A stretch of 64,000 nucleotides of DNA from Drechslerella dactyloides (Eukaryota > Ascomycota > Orbiliomycetes > Orbiliales > Orbiliaceae): positions 434,001 to 498,000 of the forward strand of contig JAGTWJ010000017.1 of assembly GCA_020064725.1 (NCBI GenBank). The letters run 5' to 3'. The notes under the pieces are model-generated. The model was not told the DNA's origin and searched no databases. It saw nothing but the letters and a program-made list of their open reading frames with translations. A program made the translations under genes and the position numbers. The first letter of the stretch is position 1. Each line of letters begins with the position of its first letter. Below, piece by piece: positions 1-11,239 of this stretch.

Positions 1-231
1 TCTACAATATATACAGCGGGAGTATCGATACGTATCATCTCGAAGATGTTTTGGTGTTGCGTGGAGGTCCAAAGTGTGGCGTCCACAACTTGGCGGCGGC
101 ACCAGCCTGCGTCACCCAACCTCGTGCAACCACCTTGCATCACCATCCAGTCCACACACGCATCCACATCGACCAGGTCATCGCAACCCCCAGCATCAGC
201 AGCGGCCTGACACCGCCGCCACTCCATCGCC

Positions 232-2415
232 ATGGCGTCCCTCCGGAAGTACCAAATCAGCGGGCCGCTCTCTGCACGGTACGAATTGAACGCTTATATC
301 CCCTGCCCCTACGATATATACCAATACACCCGCTAACACAACCGCTGAACCGCAGGAAAGAGTCCATCTCGATCTCCGCCAGTGGCGCCCCGAAAGTCGG
401 CAAAGCCGACCAGCAGCGCGTCGCAGATTTGCTGAAACGGCGACAGTCCGCCAGAATCATATCGGCGCCCATGCCCGTTGGCTCCGCCATCCCCAATGTG
501 CCAACGATCCCTGAAATCCCCCAAGAATACACCCCCAAGCTCGGCCCCATCGGCGGACGGACCCCCGACGGCGACCGCTCCCGCCCGACAACGTCGTCCA
601 GCCGGAAAACAGCACTGCAAGACAGCAAGGGCATTCCCGTCAACACGGAAGACTATCGCGCGGAGGGCTTCAACGCCGCCGAATACATCTCGAGCATCCT
701 CCGCGATGCCACCGAAGACGAAGTCCGACAGTACCAAGCCGATCTGCGACGAACCCGCAAGCGAACTTCCGCCGACCTGCAAACGAACGTCTACGTGAAC
801 CGAATACAATTCATCTCGATATCCAAGGAAATCGGCAACGTGAAGGACGAGATGCGAACGCTGCGCAACCTCCTCGCCGAGCTCGATCTGACCACGCAGA
901 CGCTCAACAGCGCGTCAGATAACGAGCTGCTGTCTCCAATCGCTGCCGAGGCCTCGGTTATGGACTCCCTTCTCGGCGGCTCCTCGTCCGCAAACGCGAA
1001 GAAGAACCGCCGGAACAGGAATTCCGTCGCGGACCTGACGCAGATGTGGGCGACCCACCTCAAGCTGCTGTGGGAGCGGGTGGAGAACTCGCAGAAATAC
1101 CTGCCAGCATCCCCCGGCCGGCACATTGTTATGGACTCGCCGCAGTGGGTTGAGCTGAACTCCGCGACTTGGAAGCCGATGCGACAGGTGCACATGTTCC
1201 TGCTGAACGACCACCTGCTCGTCGCCTCGCTGAAGAAACGCCGCCCGGACGCTGCTAACCGCGGCGGCCCGCCGACGAAGCTCTTCGCGGAGCACTGCTG
1301 GTCGCTTGGTGACGTTGAGATGATTGACCTGGCGTCATCGTCAGCCGAGGCGTGCGCTATCAACGTGCGCGTGGCGAAGGAGTCGTTCGTCTACAGGAGC
1401 GACAAGCCGGACAAGAAGGCTAAGCTGCTCATGACGTTCAAGAAGACGGTGGACGAGAACCGGAAGGCGCTGAAGACCGAGTCGGAGGACCAGCGGAAGG
1501 TTAAGGACAATGTTACGTTCCTGACGAATCGGGACCCAGCGCTGCAGGACCAGGGGGATCTGCTACGGACGATATCAGCGTCGATGGGGCGGGACCGTCC
1601 GATGATGCTGATCGACGTGGAGGGCACGCAGAGGAATCTGCGGTGGGTGGAGACGCAGATGGACGAGCTGGACGAGCTCATCTCCCGCCGCAATTTCGAA
1701 GAGGCAGTCGGACGGGTGGAGTTTCTACGGGGTATAGCGTCCAAGCACGCGAAGAGCAACACGCTGGCGAGCGAGTTCATCACGTTCAGGGTGGACGAGA
1801 GGGCGCTGCGACTCAGCGCGCAGATAACGGCGGACCTGCGTGAGTACGCGGCGTGGAAGACGTATGTGAAGAAGAACGCAGACTGGCTGGTCCGGCTGGA
1901 GTTCGAGGATCGGGCGCGAGAGGCGCTATTAGACGCTCGCAGCGCCACCATCAAACTGCGGACGAGGTGCGTACCCTCACCATCCACCACTTGATATATA
2001 TCTACCGAAAGCGAATTAGTAGGACTAACATGAATAACGAATAACTAGGCAAGTGCGCTTCGAGGGCGACATCCCATCGTACATATCGCAGGTCGCACTG
2101 GTGCAATTCACGCTGATCCGGAATACGGTGGAAATCTACAACTCATGCTTCGAGTACCGCCTGTCAAGCCCGCTGGTCAAGTGGGCGAAGGAGCACGTGG
2201 AAGGGTACTCGGACCTGCTGACGCGGCAGCTGTCGTCCGTGGCGCCGGAGGACGAGGTGTTTGAGCAGTGCGTGCAGTATACGCTGCTGCATTCGAAGCT
2301 GCTGACGGATGTGGGGCTTGATTTCAAGGACCTGCTGCTGCCGAGGGTGACTGTGGCGACGAATGGACATATGGATGCGGACGGGGAGATGAATGGGGAT
2401 AGTGGGCTTCCATAG
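232..2415 (+). CDS. EXO84: Exocyst complex component Exo84
   Basis: Subunit of the octameric exocyst, which tethers secretory vesicles to the plasma membrane at growth sites. Three exons join in phase: 232-278, 356-1966 and 2049-2415, giving 674 aa. The start MASLRKYQISGP is chosen because its exon splices cleanly into the long frame; the open frame upstream of it is not protein-like. The N-terminus is basic and disordered. A conserved helical segment (YVNRIQF, then KDEMRTLRNLLAEL) lies near residues 225-255, followed by a PH-like region around residues 340-450 and the C-terminal helical Exo84 domain. The last intron falls exactly where the family motif TRQVRFEGDIPSYI is restored across the junction, and the end of the protein has the expected VKWAKEHVEGYSDLLTRQLSS block. 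Family membership is recognised from conserved blocks; the splice sites are inferred. Confidence 0.93.
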
Positions 2416-2862
2416 CCTGATGCGCCGATGTGGTGCGCAGTGCGTAGACGCAATGTGGTGGTTGGTGGCATTTGTGTTATTTTACATCGTACATCTTCAT
2501 TTGTCACATTTTTTTGTGCGGCAATGTTTTCGATTTTTCATGCTCTTTTTCTTGCAATGTTGTTAGCCTGTCAATACCCTCGCGATGGTGTTTGTAATTT
2601 TACGCTGCTTTGCTTCACGTTTGTTACAATCAACGGCGGATCGTGAGAGATCGATCTTGCGGCCGCAAAAGCGGGCAAAACCTGCGCCCGCCGACAAACA
2701 CGCTCACCGGCTCACGTTCCAACGTTGTCATCTATAGGCAGCCCTCCTTTCATCCATCTCCCGCCGCTCTACAACCACCTCAATTACCATCAAGCCAGAC
2801 TTCCAAGCTTCAAACTCTGCGATCCCCCAGATTATATCCTTTACCACCGCTCGACATTCAAA
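2416..2862. other. Intergenic spacer, Exo84 to membrane-protein gene
   Basis: T-rich 3' flank of Exo84 (about 2470-2570) followed by a C-rich stretch (2740-2860) that should be the promoter and 5' UTR of the next gene. No additional gene is seen. Confidence 0.6.
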
Positions 2863-3887
2863 ATGTCGAATATCACAGATGCTCTCTTGGGTTCTGTAAA
2901 CCCATGGACGACTCTCGCCGCAAGCTTCGCATCGGAAAAGGAACGTCCACCGCCATCGCCGACCAAAGCTAGCCCCACCGTTGACACGAAGCACCACCCA
3001 CTGCCCCCGCCGCTTTACTATTTCCGCTACGGTGGCCCCGGCAGCGACAATACCGACAGCGATTGTACCAGCGGCGTCCGCGTCTTCGGAGATGGGGATT
3101 TCGCGGATAACACCGTCAATACTGGGGAACCACGGCAGGAAGTATCCACTCCCCCTCGAGCCTTCACTGAGCACGAGGGGCCGCCGCTGCGGAAGGCGTC
3201 GTCGAGGGGCAGCAGGTTCCGGGAGCGGCTGTCGCTGGAGTCCGTGAGTCTTCCCGACGACCTGTTCACGAACCAGCGTTCTGGTGACCCCGAGAAAGGT
3301 ATGTGCTGCCACCACCTACATCCTCATATCCTATCCGCACGACTTTGACAAGCTATATTACAATCGATACTGATCGATCCGGATTGTGGACAGCAGGAGC
3401 TGCCGTCGGCGCGGTATGTGCAGGGTTGACGGCCGTCGAACGTACATTTTACTGGTACGCGCCGTGGATCCTGCGTTTTCTCTTCTTCTTCCTCCTCGCA
3501 AGCTGGTGGTCGCTCGTCCCGCTGATGCGCATCGCCGCACGCGGGTTCCAGCCGGCGAGTCTGCCAATTATCTACGCGGCCGTGATGCTAGGCCTCGTAG
3601 CGGGATCGCTGGGTCTGCAGGCGTGCTATTTCACATGCCACGGGTGTCCGTGGATGTGCCGTAGCCTGTGCGGGTTGTGCGGCAGCGGTGGGAAGAGCGG
3701 CGACGAGATGGAGGTCGAGTCGCGGGAGGGCGCATCGGTGAGGAGCAGGCGGAGGGGGTGGGTTGAGACGTGGGGGTTTGCTGTGGATTTGGTGCTGCTG
3801 GTGATCGCGCTGGCGGTGCTGGGTGTGTCGCTTGTGCTGCAGACGAAGCAGCGGGTGCCACATCGCGCTCACGTTAATACTGCGTGA
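2863..3887 (+). CDS. Hypothetical multi-pass membrane protein
   Basis: Two exons, 2863-3298 and about 3397-3887 (the acceptor could also be 3394, both in frame), coding for roughly 308 aa. The first exon gives a disordered, charged N-terminal region of about 145 residues, rich in Ser and Pro. The second exon holds several hydrophobic segments: one starting GAAVGAVCAGLTAVE, a pair around WILRFLFFFLLASWW and LPIIYAAVMLGLVAGSLG, and a last one with VDLVLLVIALAVLGVSLVL near the C-terminus. A Cys-rich loop (CYFTCHGCPWMCR, then LCGLCG) sits between the third and last membrane segments. The start follows AAA and precedes the first coherent coding stretch. No family is recognised; an endomembrane or plasma-membrane location is inferred from the hydrophobic segments only. 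Confidence 0.7.
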
Positions 3888-4325
3888 TCACTGAGGGTTG
3901 TGATGTTCCGAGGTTGTACCCTTTGTTGGCTGGCGTTTCTCTTGCGGAGTCTGATTGTGATATTAATTATGAGTGGTCTGGGATGGATGGATACATGCTA
4001 TAGTATACAGCGCCCAGCATCGAGGCTAGGATACATGGATGGATACGTATACACGAGCATAGCGAGTTTATAGCATCAATAGAATAGATTCACAGGCAGA
4101 GGATAATAATTAATACACTTACTATATCATGTGAACTTGAGCTGGCGTTGAGCATGTTGTACAAACTCCCCGGCGCTTAATCCTTGCCGCCGCAGCCTGC
4201 CCGCATGGACAGCCGCGTAAGACGACCTCGACCACAGTTAGCTAGCCACACCCATCCGGTTATTCAGGACGCTGGAATTCATATATCTTACGGCGATATA
4301 TAGACGCATACGACAGACGTACAGC
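3888..4325. other. Intergenic spacer
   Basis: AT-rich 3' flank of the membrane-protein gene and upstream region of the microprotein gene, with ATGGATGGATAC-type short repeats at 3984-4050. Nothing coding is seen. Confidence 0.5.
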
Positions 4326-4728
4326 ATGGGTGTTCTCTTCGTCGTCTTCCTCCTCTTCTTCGTCCCGCTGCTACTCTTCGCCGGTGCGTCCATACGTATT
4401 ACCCTAACATTGACTGCATTTTCTATATATACCTGATTACAGCAAGCGATTTGAAGCTAACATAACCCGTGATGCATGTTCGGGAAACACAGTCTGGCTC
4501 GCCCTCTCATCCTGTCTCGGCGACTCGCTGCGGTCGAGCACACGAACACACGGCGCGGCGCCAACATGGAGGACGTCGCAGCGGCAACGGGCGCTGGAGC
4601 GCGAGAGGGAGCGGGAAGCGACAGCGAGTCGGCGGGCGATGTTTGAGATGGTGAGGGAGGGGCACGGTGGGGCGTGGGAGGTGGTTGAGATGCAGGATAT
4701 GCTCGCGAGTCGTGGTGACGACGAGTAG
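4326..4728 (+). CDS. Single-span microprotein, 97 aa
   Basis: Exon 1 (4326-4383) encodes an almost purely hydrophobic start, MGVLFVVFLLFFVPLLLFA. An intron 4384-4492 (donor GTGCGT, acceptor ACACAG) joins it in phase to exon 2 (4493-4728). Exon 2 supplies WLALSSCLGDSLR, then a highly charged helix (ALEREREREATASRRAMFEM) and an acidic tail ending RGDDE. The layout is a membrane anchor or signal-anchor followed by a charged cytosolic helix. An earlier acceptor at 4441 would hit a stop within eight codons, which favours the later one. The gene is not named; the call rests on frame continuity and the sharp hydrophobic/charged partition. Confidence 0.55.
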
Positions 4729-4906
4729 GCGTCCACTTACTTGGTGTTACCTGCCATCGCATGATATACTCGTCGAGAACGGTGTGATTTGTAGTATATA
4801 TTGTGTCCGTATGCATTCAAGTCTATCGTACGCGCATACACGTGCCCAGCTCTATAAATGCATGAGGTTATACTTTACACGGGAGGCATCATATTTACTA
4901 TCCTGA

Positions 4907-6206
4907 TCAAAACTCCAGGTCAACCTTCGTCGCCTTCTCATCACCCGCCTCCTCGCCATCGTCAACCGGCAAGCTAAACCTCTCAATCCGCATCCGCCGC
5001 CTCGTCAACATAAACGCGAGGTCATCACCCCCTTCCATCCCCGCGCTACCCCCGCCACCCTCGCCGCCAACGGTGATCCCCGTCCCGCGCTTGCCTTCCA
5101 CGGCCTTCCACACCCTGACCAGTCCCTGCGGCACCTCGTCGCTGCCAGCTGCACCGCCACTACTATTACCACCACCAGTAGCGGTAGACGTCGCAGCACC
5201 CCTCCGCATCTCCGCTCGCTCAGCGAATGCGGGTACGGGGTGTAATTCGATTACTCCGTCCGCTAACGTTTCGATCTGCCGTACTAGTCCCGTATGGCGC
5301 GGGTATACGCCCAGCGATAGCGACGCCATGACCGCCACGCGGGTACTATACCGTCTTGTCAGTGCGCGCAGCGCGTGGAGGAATGCTAGTATATTCGTCG
5401 GTAGCGCTGCCGCGGGTGGGTAGTGTAACGGCGACAGGATATTGGGTATCACGATGCGTGTGACTGTACTATCGCAGTCATCATCGTAGGAAGCTAGCAG
5501 CGTCGTGAGGGATGTGAGCAGCGGGTGGAACGGGTTCGCGGCGTGTAGGTGCAGCGGTGGACAGGGTATATACAGCGGCGGCTGTGACGACGGCGGGATG
5601 GCGAGGCGTTTGGTGAGGTCGTAGGTGTGGCAGAAGACGTCCGGTGGGGTGGCCGACGTCGTGTCTGGCGGTGAGGCGTCCACCGGTGGAGCTGTACCTT
5701 CATATATCAGCGTTATGCTCTTATATCGAGAATAGTGTAGGGTAGGATGGATATCACCACTGACCTCTTCGACTGCTGCCCAGCCCTTCATACCGCCACG
5801 CGATCTTCATCCGCTCCGCGGCCCTTCCCACCTTCTCGCCACTCTCGCCTTCGCCGCCTTCGCGCCGCCCGCTCACACCGGGCAGCTCCCGCCCCCAGCT
5901 CTCCGACACCCCGACCACGACAACCCGCTGCTGCTGCACCACCCCTTCCGCCGCATAATACCGCAACAGCGCACCCGCAAAATCCGTCGTCGAGCTCTCC
6001 TCAATCAGCAGCAGCGAGCCAAGCGGCTGTCCGGCATGTCCGGAGAGCAGGGCATCAAGCGATGCGGTGCCGGTGGACGTCGTCGAGACGCCCGTGAGGA
6101 AGGAGGGGCGTGTGCCCTTTGGCGGGGTGGCAGCTGTGGCGGTGGCGCCTGTACTTGTAGTTGTGGCGTCGGTGCTCAAGACGACGGAGCGCTTGCGGAA
6201 GCTCAT
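4907..6206 (-). CDS. ELP4: Elongator complex protein 4
   Basis: Subunit of the Elp4-Elp5-Elp6 RecA-like hexameric ring of Elongator, which binds tRNA during wobble-uridine (mcm5/ncm5) modification. Two exons, 5765-6206 and 4907-5697, separated by a 67-bp intron, give 410 aa. Recognisable blocks are the N-terminal MSFRKRSVVLS, STGTASLDALLSGHAGQPLG, LLIEESSTTDFAGALLRYYA, the SWGRELPG motif, EKVGRAAERMKIAWRYE, and after the splice FCHTYDLTKRL. The phase-1 junction gives SSRRGTAPPV. As usual for this family there is no Walker A lysine. The C-terminal third contains a Gly/Ser-rich, low-complexity insertion (about residues 315-375) before the conserved LAFMLTRRRMRIERFSLP end. The start context is clean and there is no upstream extension. 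Confidence 0.93.
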
Positions 6207-7282
6207 GGCGGGTTAAAGATTGCTTCTTGCGTGGATTTGCAGGCTGGTCGGTGGGGTTGAAGCATCATCTGGCGGGGCGGTGGACATGGATGAGGTGGGT
6301 TGAGGTCAGGTTGTGGTGTAACCGAAATTCGCAGGCGAGAAAAACGTAAAACCCTTGCACGCTTAAAATGCCTGCAAACACCACCCACTCGAATCACGAC
6401 TACGATACCAGATATATAATATTATCCCTTGAAGACGCAATGGATGAAATGGGTTAATTAAGAATAGAGATTGGAATACATGCAGGAGACGCATGGATAC
6501 TTTTGAAAAAGCACTTTTAGTCCCATCCATCACCGCCTTCGAATCAATACCTCCAGCAGATAGCGATCAGACGAGCTGCTCATAAACCAGAATCTCCGAT
6601 GTCAACATCCAACATGAATCACGAATCCAACGATCAAGATAACGATATCTGACATTTCGATCACAAAGGAGAAGCGTCAAAGAGCGAATGGAGGACCTAT
6701 GCATCCAACAGTCAGAGTAGAATCTCAACCCCATCAATTCTGAGGTCCGAAGAATAAACTAAACGAAGCCGTAACATCACGCATTCTAGATAGCAGCTAC
6801 ATCGCATTCCCGTCCAAACCAAACAGACGAACATTAGAAAGATCGCAGCAAAGACCATTCCATCAATCGATTAAACTCCAGACTAGAAACTAGCAATGAC
6901 ATCGGCCAGAAAATAATATCAAGATCCGTAAGAAACGAAACAAAGGAAAGATATCCGAAGGAACGTATGTAGATGAATCATGATATGTAATCGGCAGCCG
7001 TAGTCTGACCGCGTGACAAAGAAAATGCCGTACGGGCGCTGTAGATGGCAGAAATATCCGCTCTTCAGGATACGCGATATGTGAGATGGAATGAAACACA
7101 TGGTGAATGATAAAATGAAAGATTACCTCCAGACGAAATGAACAGATTCCATCACCCGTTAGAAAAGCGCGAAGAAATAGAAACAAAAGAATAACCCCAG
7201 ACAATCATCAACAAACGTAAAAGTCGTGAACTGACGAAACAACAAAAGATACAAACTAGCGATTTCCAAAAAAATTACCATT
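6207..7282. other. Intergenic region upstream of ELP4
   Basis: Elp4 promoter side (6207-6420) followed by about 850 bp of A-rich sequence, which on the minus strand would be the 3' flank of the 928-aa gene. No convincing coding frame is seen on either strand. Confidence 0.5.
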
Positions 7283-10069
7283 CTACGACGTCAGGAACGG
7301 ACTCGTCCCGTTCTTCGGAAACCGATGGTGATGATGCTTCCCCAGCGTCGGGCTCGGACTATTCCGTCCACGATCTGGGACGATCACGTTCCCATCGTTA
7401 TCCTCAATCAGCAGCTCCCCAACCACGGGCACATGCGCCCGCGAATGCTGCGAGTGCTCAACCGTCTCCACGGAGCTCGCGTCGTCCAGACTCACCACCT
7501 CCTCGCGCTTCTGCACAAAGTTGCTATCGACGCGCGTAACGATCGGCCGGCGCCCGAGCCCTTCGTGCCACAGATACTGGTCGCCCGCTACATCCGTATC
7601 GCTGTCCTCGCCCTCCACAGCTTCTTCCCCGCCACCGCTATCCGCGCCGTCGCCGCCGCTGATAACCCCGCGTTCGGACACCGGGCTGCGCGGCGGGGAG
7701 CGGTACTGGATAAAGTTCGGCGAGCCGCGAATCGACATGTCGTCGTCCAGATAGCTGCTCAGAATATCGTGCTCGTCCTCGTCCGACGAGCCGGCGTCCT
7801 GCACGCCGGAGAAGAATTGGTCGTCGGCAACCGACGCCCGCTTGTCCTCGTACCCCTTCATGTCATGGTACTGCAGCTTGAGCGAGGCGGCGCTGTCGCG
7901 CAGCGAGGGGATCCGACGGGTGGATTGCCGCGAGCTCGTCAGCCGGCCGGACAGCCATGAGCCTTCCGAGTCGATGGACGCCATGGACCGGATCCGCTCG
8001 TGGCCTTGGTTGAACGACTGTCGCGCGCTCGAGGTCTCGGAGAAATGCCCGGACCCGTGTCCGTACCGTTCTGTAAACTCGCCCTGCGACGACCACGGCG
8101 ATTTGCCGTTCACTTTCTTGCTATTCGGCCGTCGGGTCCCGGATAGGTTCCTGCCGAGCGTTAAACTCTTTCGGCTGGGCGTCAGAGGACTCGGCGTCAG
8201 AGGCGACATTCTGACCTCTCCGGGCACCTCTTCGCCATTGTACTCGTGCGGCACGGGGATCGCTATCTGGGACATTCGCGGCGTCGCCTGATCCGGGAGA
8301 TATCCGTCGCTCGGAGCCCTGGACCCCGTGGACCGCGGCGTCGGCGACTGCAGGAACGTCCGGACCATCCCTGTCGACGAGCCATTGGTGGTCGCGGCGG
8401 TGATCGCAAGACCCGGGTTGCCGGTCGTGATGGTGGTGATGGTGCTCGCGCCGTCGAGGCCGTTCGAGGAGTCCGTGGCGCGGAACGCCTCTTGTTGCGC
8501 CTCATGTTCCTTCTGCACACGTGCCGCGGTCGCTTTCCGGAAAAAGGACGTCCACGCGTTCTCCAGGGCCTGATTGTCATCTTTGCTTTCCGCATCGGGC
8601 AGATTGTCAGGAACGGGTTGGTCGCGGGACATTTTACGAGAGTGGGAAGGTGAGTGATCGATAAGTTTGGCCCCGCGCAGGACGGTCGGCGATGGCGGGG
8701 GCGACCCGGACTCGACGCTGTAGCCGGAAAGCCGGACGGCGGTCGCCGTTTCGACTACGGGCTCGCCATTGTCGGAGCGGTAGGATATGCGGGAGCTGGC
8801 CATCCCGCGGTCGCGGTCGGCGGGGACGTGGAGGTTTTCCTGCGACGGCCCATGCAGCCAGGACATGGGCGTGTGCGTTCCGGAGGCCGGCGACTGGGGG
8901 GTGTTGGAACCTCCTCCGTCGCGATGCGCAGGTGGCAGCATCGCGCGGGACGGGCCGGGTTGGCCGTTTTCGGCGGCCGTGGCGGCAGCAGCAGCATCGC
9001 GTTCATGTGACTTTGCGAAGGCTTCGAGTGCCGCGACCTGCTCCTCGTCCGCTCGCTGTTTCGCAGCTCGCCGCTCGAGCTTGGCCTGGGCTTTCGCTTC
9101 GTCTTCCTTCTCTTTGCGGTCGCGTCGGCGGGCGTCGCGTTCGAGCGCCTCGCGGATGCCGCGCGAATCCAAATCGTTGGCGAGTCCGTAGACGTGGCTC
9201 CGACGTAGCGTGGGCGATTCCTCCTCGATCGGCGTCTGCGTCTGGCGGCCCTTCCTCCATCCCGAGCGCGAAGTCTTGCGCTCGTGGGTGTACTGGACAT
9301 CCGGCATCTTGTCGTAGGCGTTGGAGGACGCCATGCGAATGGTCGGTCGCGGAGAGAGCACATCGAGGCTGCGGACCTTGAAGGCGCGGAAGGGCGAGGG
9401 CTGCGAATGGAAAGTCATCACGGAGTGCAGGGATTCCTGGGTCCGCATGGACAGCTCGGAGAGGGGTCGATCGATCTGGTCCTTGCGCGCGAACGGCCGG
9501 AACTTCGAGTCCGGCGACTTTTGGGACCGACGTGAGAACGTGCGGAAAAGGCGCGGATGGTCCTTGTCGGGCGGCGGGGAGGGGTAGTCGGTCGAAGGGA
9601 AGGTTGGTGATTTTTTGAGGAGGTTGCGCTTCCTGGGCCGGTGGGAAGAGGCCGATGAATTGGAGCGCCGGTTGTTCGAGGCGTCAGGGGCGGCCGCGAC
9701 AGCCGTTGGGGCCAGCCGAGAGGGCGGTGGAGGGGTTTGCAGCGGACTCTGCAGCTGTACGACGGGGCGGTGCGTTGGCGATGTCAGGTTGGCCGACGGA
9801 GGGGGAGGGGACGACATGCGCACGTCGCGCAACTGACTTGGCGGCGTCGACGACTGCGACAGGTTGTTTTTCCGGCGAGAGGCTGCGCGTTGGATGGAAC
9901 GGAGGGTGTCGGTCCGTCGCCTGGTCTTGGACAGGCTCACGACCGCGGGCGAGCCCGGACGGGCAGGAGGCGGCGGATGAGAAGCATCGGAGCCCTCGTT
10001 GATGTTGTTGGTGGGCCGTTTATCGCCCGAGTTGGTCTTGGACCTCTTCTTCCAGGGCCAGAGCGGCAT
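7283..10069 (-). CDS. Large low-complexity basic protein, 928 aa
   Basis: A single uninterrupted frame. The N-terminus MPLWPWKKRSK is short and basic and is followed by about 200 residues rich in Ser, Pro and Arg. A conserved-looking block SLDVLSPRPTIRMASS sits near residue 235. Further on are EEESPTLRRSHVYGLANDLD and a long charged helix (RGIREALERDARRRDRKEKE onward, about residues 300-370). The C-terminal part is Ser-rich and turns acidic (DSGGGEEAVEGEDSDTD). I believe similar proteins (basic start, DV.SPRPTIR block, charged helix) occur across Pezizomycotina, but I cannot attach a function. Eisosome-associated or cortical scaffold roles would be guesses. Long frames on the opposite strand here are shadows of the biased codon use. 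Confidence 0.8.
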   Translation of the reverse strand: MPLWPWKKRSKTNSGDKRPTNNINEGSDASHPPPPARPGSPAVVSLSKTRRRTDTLRSIQRAASRRKNNLSQSSTPPSQLRDVRMSSPPPPSANLTSPTHRPVVQLQSPLQTPPPPSRLAPTAVAAAPDASNNRRSNSSASSHRPRKRNLLKKSPTFPSTDYPSPPPDKDHPRLFRTFSRRSQKSPDSKFRPFARKDQIDRPLSELSMRTQESLHSVMTFHSQPSPFRAFKVRSLDVLSPRPTIRMASSNAYDKMPDVQYTHERKTSRSGWRKGRQTQTPIEEESPTLRRSHVYGLANDLDSRGIREALERDARRRDRKEKEDEAKAQAKLERRAAKQRADEEQVAALEAFAKSHERDAAAAATAAENGQPGPSRAMLPPAHRDGGGSNTPQSPASGTHTPMSWLHGPSQENLHVPADRDRGMASSRISYRSDNGEPVVETATAVRLSGYSVESGSPPPSPTVLRGAKLIDHSPSHSRKMSRDQPVPDNLPDAESKDDNQALENAWTSFFRKATAARVQKEHEAQQEAFRATDSSNGLDGASTITTITTGNPGLAITAATTNGSSTGMVRTFLQSPTPRSTGSRAPSDGYLPDQATPRMSQIAIPVPHEYNGEEVPGEVRMSPLTPSPLTPSRKSLTLGRNLSGTRRPNSKKVNGKSPWSSQGEFTERYGHGSGHFSETSSARQSFNQGHERIRSMASIDSEGSWLSGRLTSSRQSTRRIPSLRDSAASLKLQYHDMKGYEDKRASVADDQFFSGVQDAGSSDEDEHDILSSYLDDDMSIRGSPNFIQYRSPPRSPVSERGVISGGDGADSGGGEEAVEGEDSDTDVAGDQYLWHEGLGRRPIVTRVDSNFVQKREEVVSLDDASSVETVEHSQHSRAHVPVVGELLIEDNDGNVIVPDRGRNSPSPTLGKHHHHRFPKNGTSPFLTS

Positions 10070-11156
10070 GGCGAAGGTCGACGAGAGGACTGAACCGAGA
10101 TGACGCTGACGGATGGGGGTTTTTAATTATGTGATTGTGACAGTGGGAGGAATATCGAAGAGAGGGCTGAGCTCAGGCGTGTCCGAGCGGCAGCAGATAT
10201 TGCGCATGGATGTGAACAGGAATCGAGTTCCCCGGCGATAACTAGCACGATACGGGATAGGTTGATTGCTATGAGATAGCAGGCGCCATTGGCCGTTTGA
10301 TTTGATCGCTGTGATCGCGAGGATGCGATATCGAGAGTGAGAGTGTGTGAAAGAGCGAGCGTGGTCGAATACGGAAGGCTCTTCAAGCGGCCTAGTCGAA
10401 GGACCCCGGCGACGATAGCACGGTCCGCTGTCAATGCAATCTTAGGACCGCTTGGGCAGTATAATATCTGTATGCGGGAGGCTGGCGGGCGGTCAGATCG
10501 AGTCAGCCAACTTTCGAGGTTATAATACTGGTGGAGAGGAGTTAGTTGATATTGACAAAGAAAAAAACATGAGGCGATAGAGTTTCGAGAGAGAGGAAGA
10601 CGAGAGGGAGGAAATAAAAGGAGCCGAGTTGGAGACCGGTGGCCAGGCAGGGGTGCACACCAAGGAGGCCTCCGCCGTAACCCCAGCGCCGCGACCTATA
10701 TTTACATGCAACGTCCGCTCGATCCAACCGGCCGACGAACGAGTCCGCTCTGAGGAACGGAGTCCGATGGCTGCACAGGAGGGGAGAAACTATCCTGCTT
10801 GTAGAATGGGGCGTTAGCTCGTGCTCAGATGCAACTTCGCTCGCCGCCCGCACGCTAGCAGGAGGATTTTAAAACTACCAGTGCGGAGACGCGATCCTTC
10901 TTGCGAGCAGCTCTCCTCCTGGTGCACAGCTGGTATGCCACTTACACGGTTGCGAGGAATGCCCGCCTGTATAGGTGAGTATGTATATATCTGCAAAGCT
11001 CTGCTCTCCTGCGGGCAGCGGGCGGTTTCTGTCGCTTGAGGGATATCTCGCATGCAGGAGGCGCGGCAGTGACTGACAGCAGAGAACACGTTATCTCGCT
11101 GTGGGCTGATATTTGGACAAAAGCTGCTGGCCTTGCATAAACGAGCATGGGCGCCG

Positions 11157-11168
11157 GGTACCGGTACC
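11157..11168. repeat. 12-bp palindrome GGTACCGGTACC
   Basis: Perfect dyad. Eleven of its twelve bases recur at 12952-12962 in the same gap. It could be a protein-binding site; that is inference only. Confidence 0.6.
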
Positions 11169-11215
11169 AGGGACGTTTAATTAAATAAGTAAAATATCGC
11201 AGGGCGACGTTGAGC

Positions 11216-11239
11216 GAGCGAACGAGCGAACGAGCGAAC
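11216..11239. repeat. GAGCGAAC tandem repeat, three copies
   Basis: Three perfect copies of the 8-mer GAGCGAAC in the gap between divergent genes. Confidence 0.9.

Noticed and set aside
8692..9381. 229-aa open frame on the plus strand
   Set aside because: Lies opposite the 928-aa minus-strand gene; Arg/Ala-rich composition typical of an antisense shadow.
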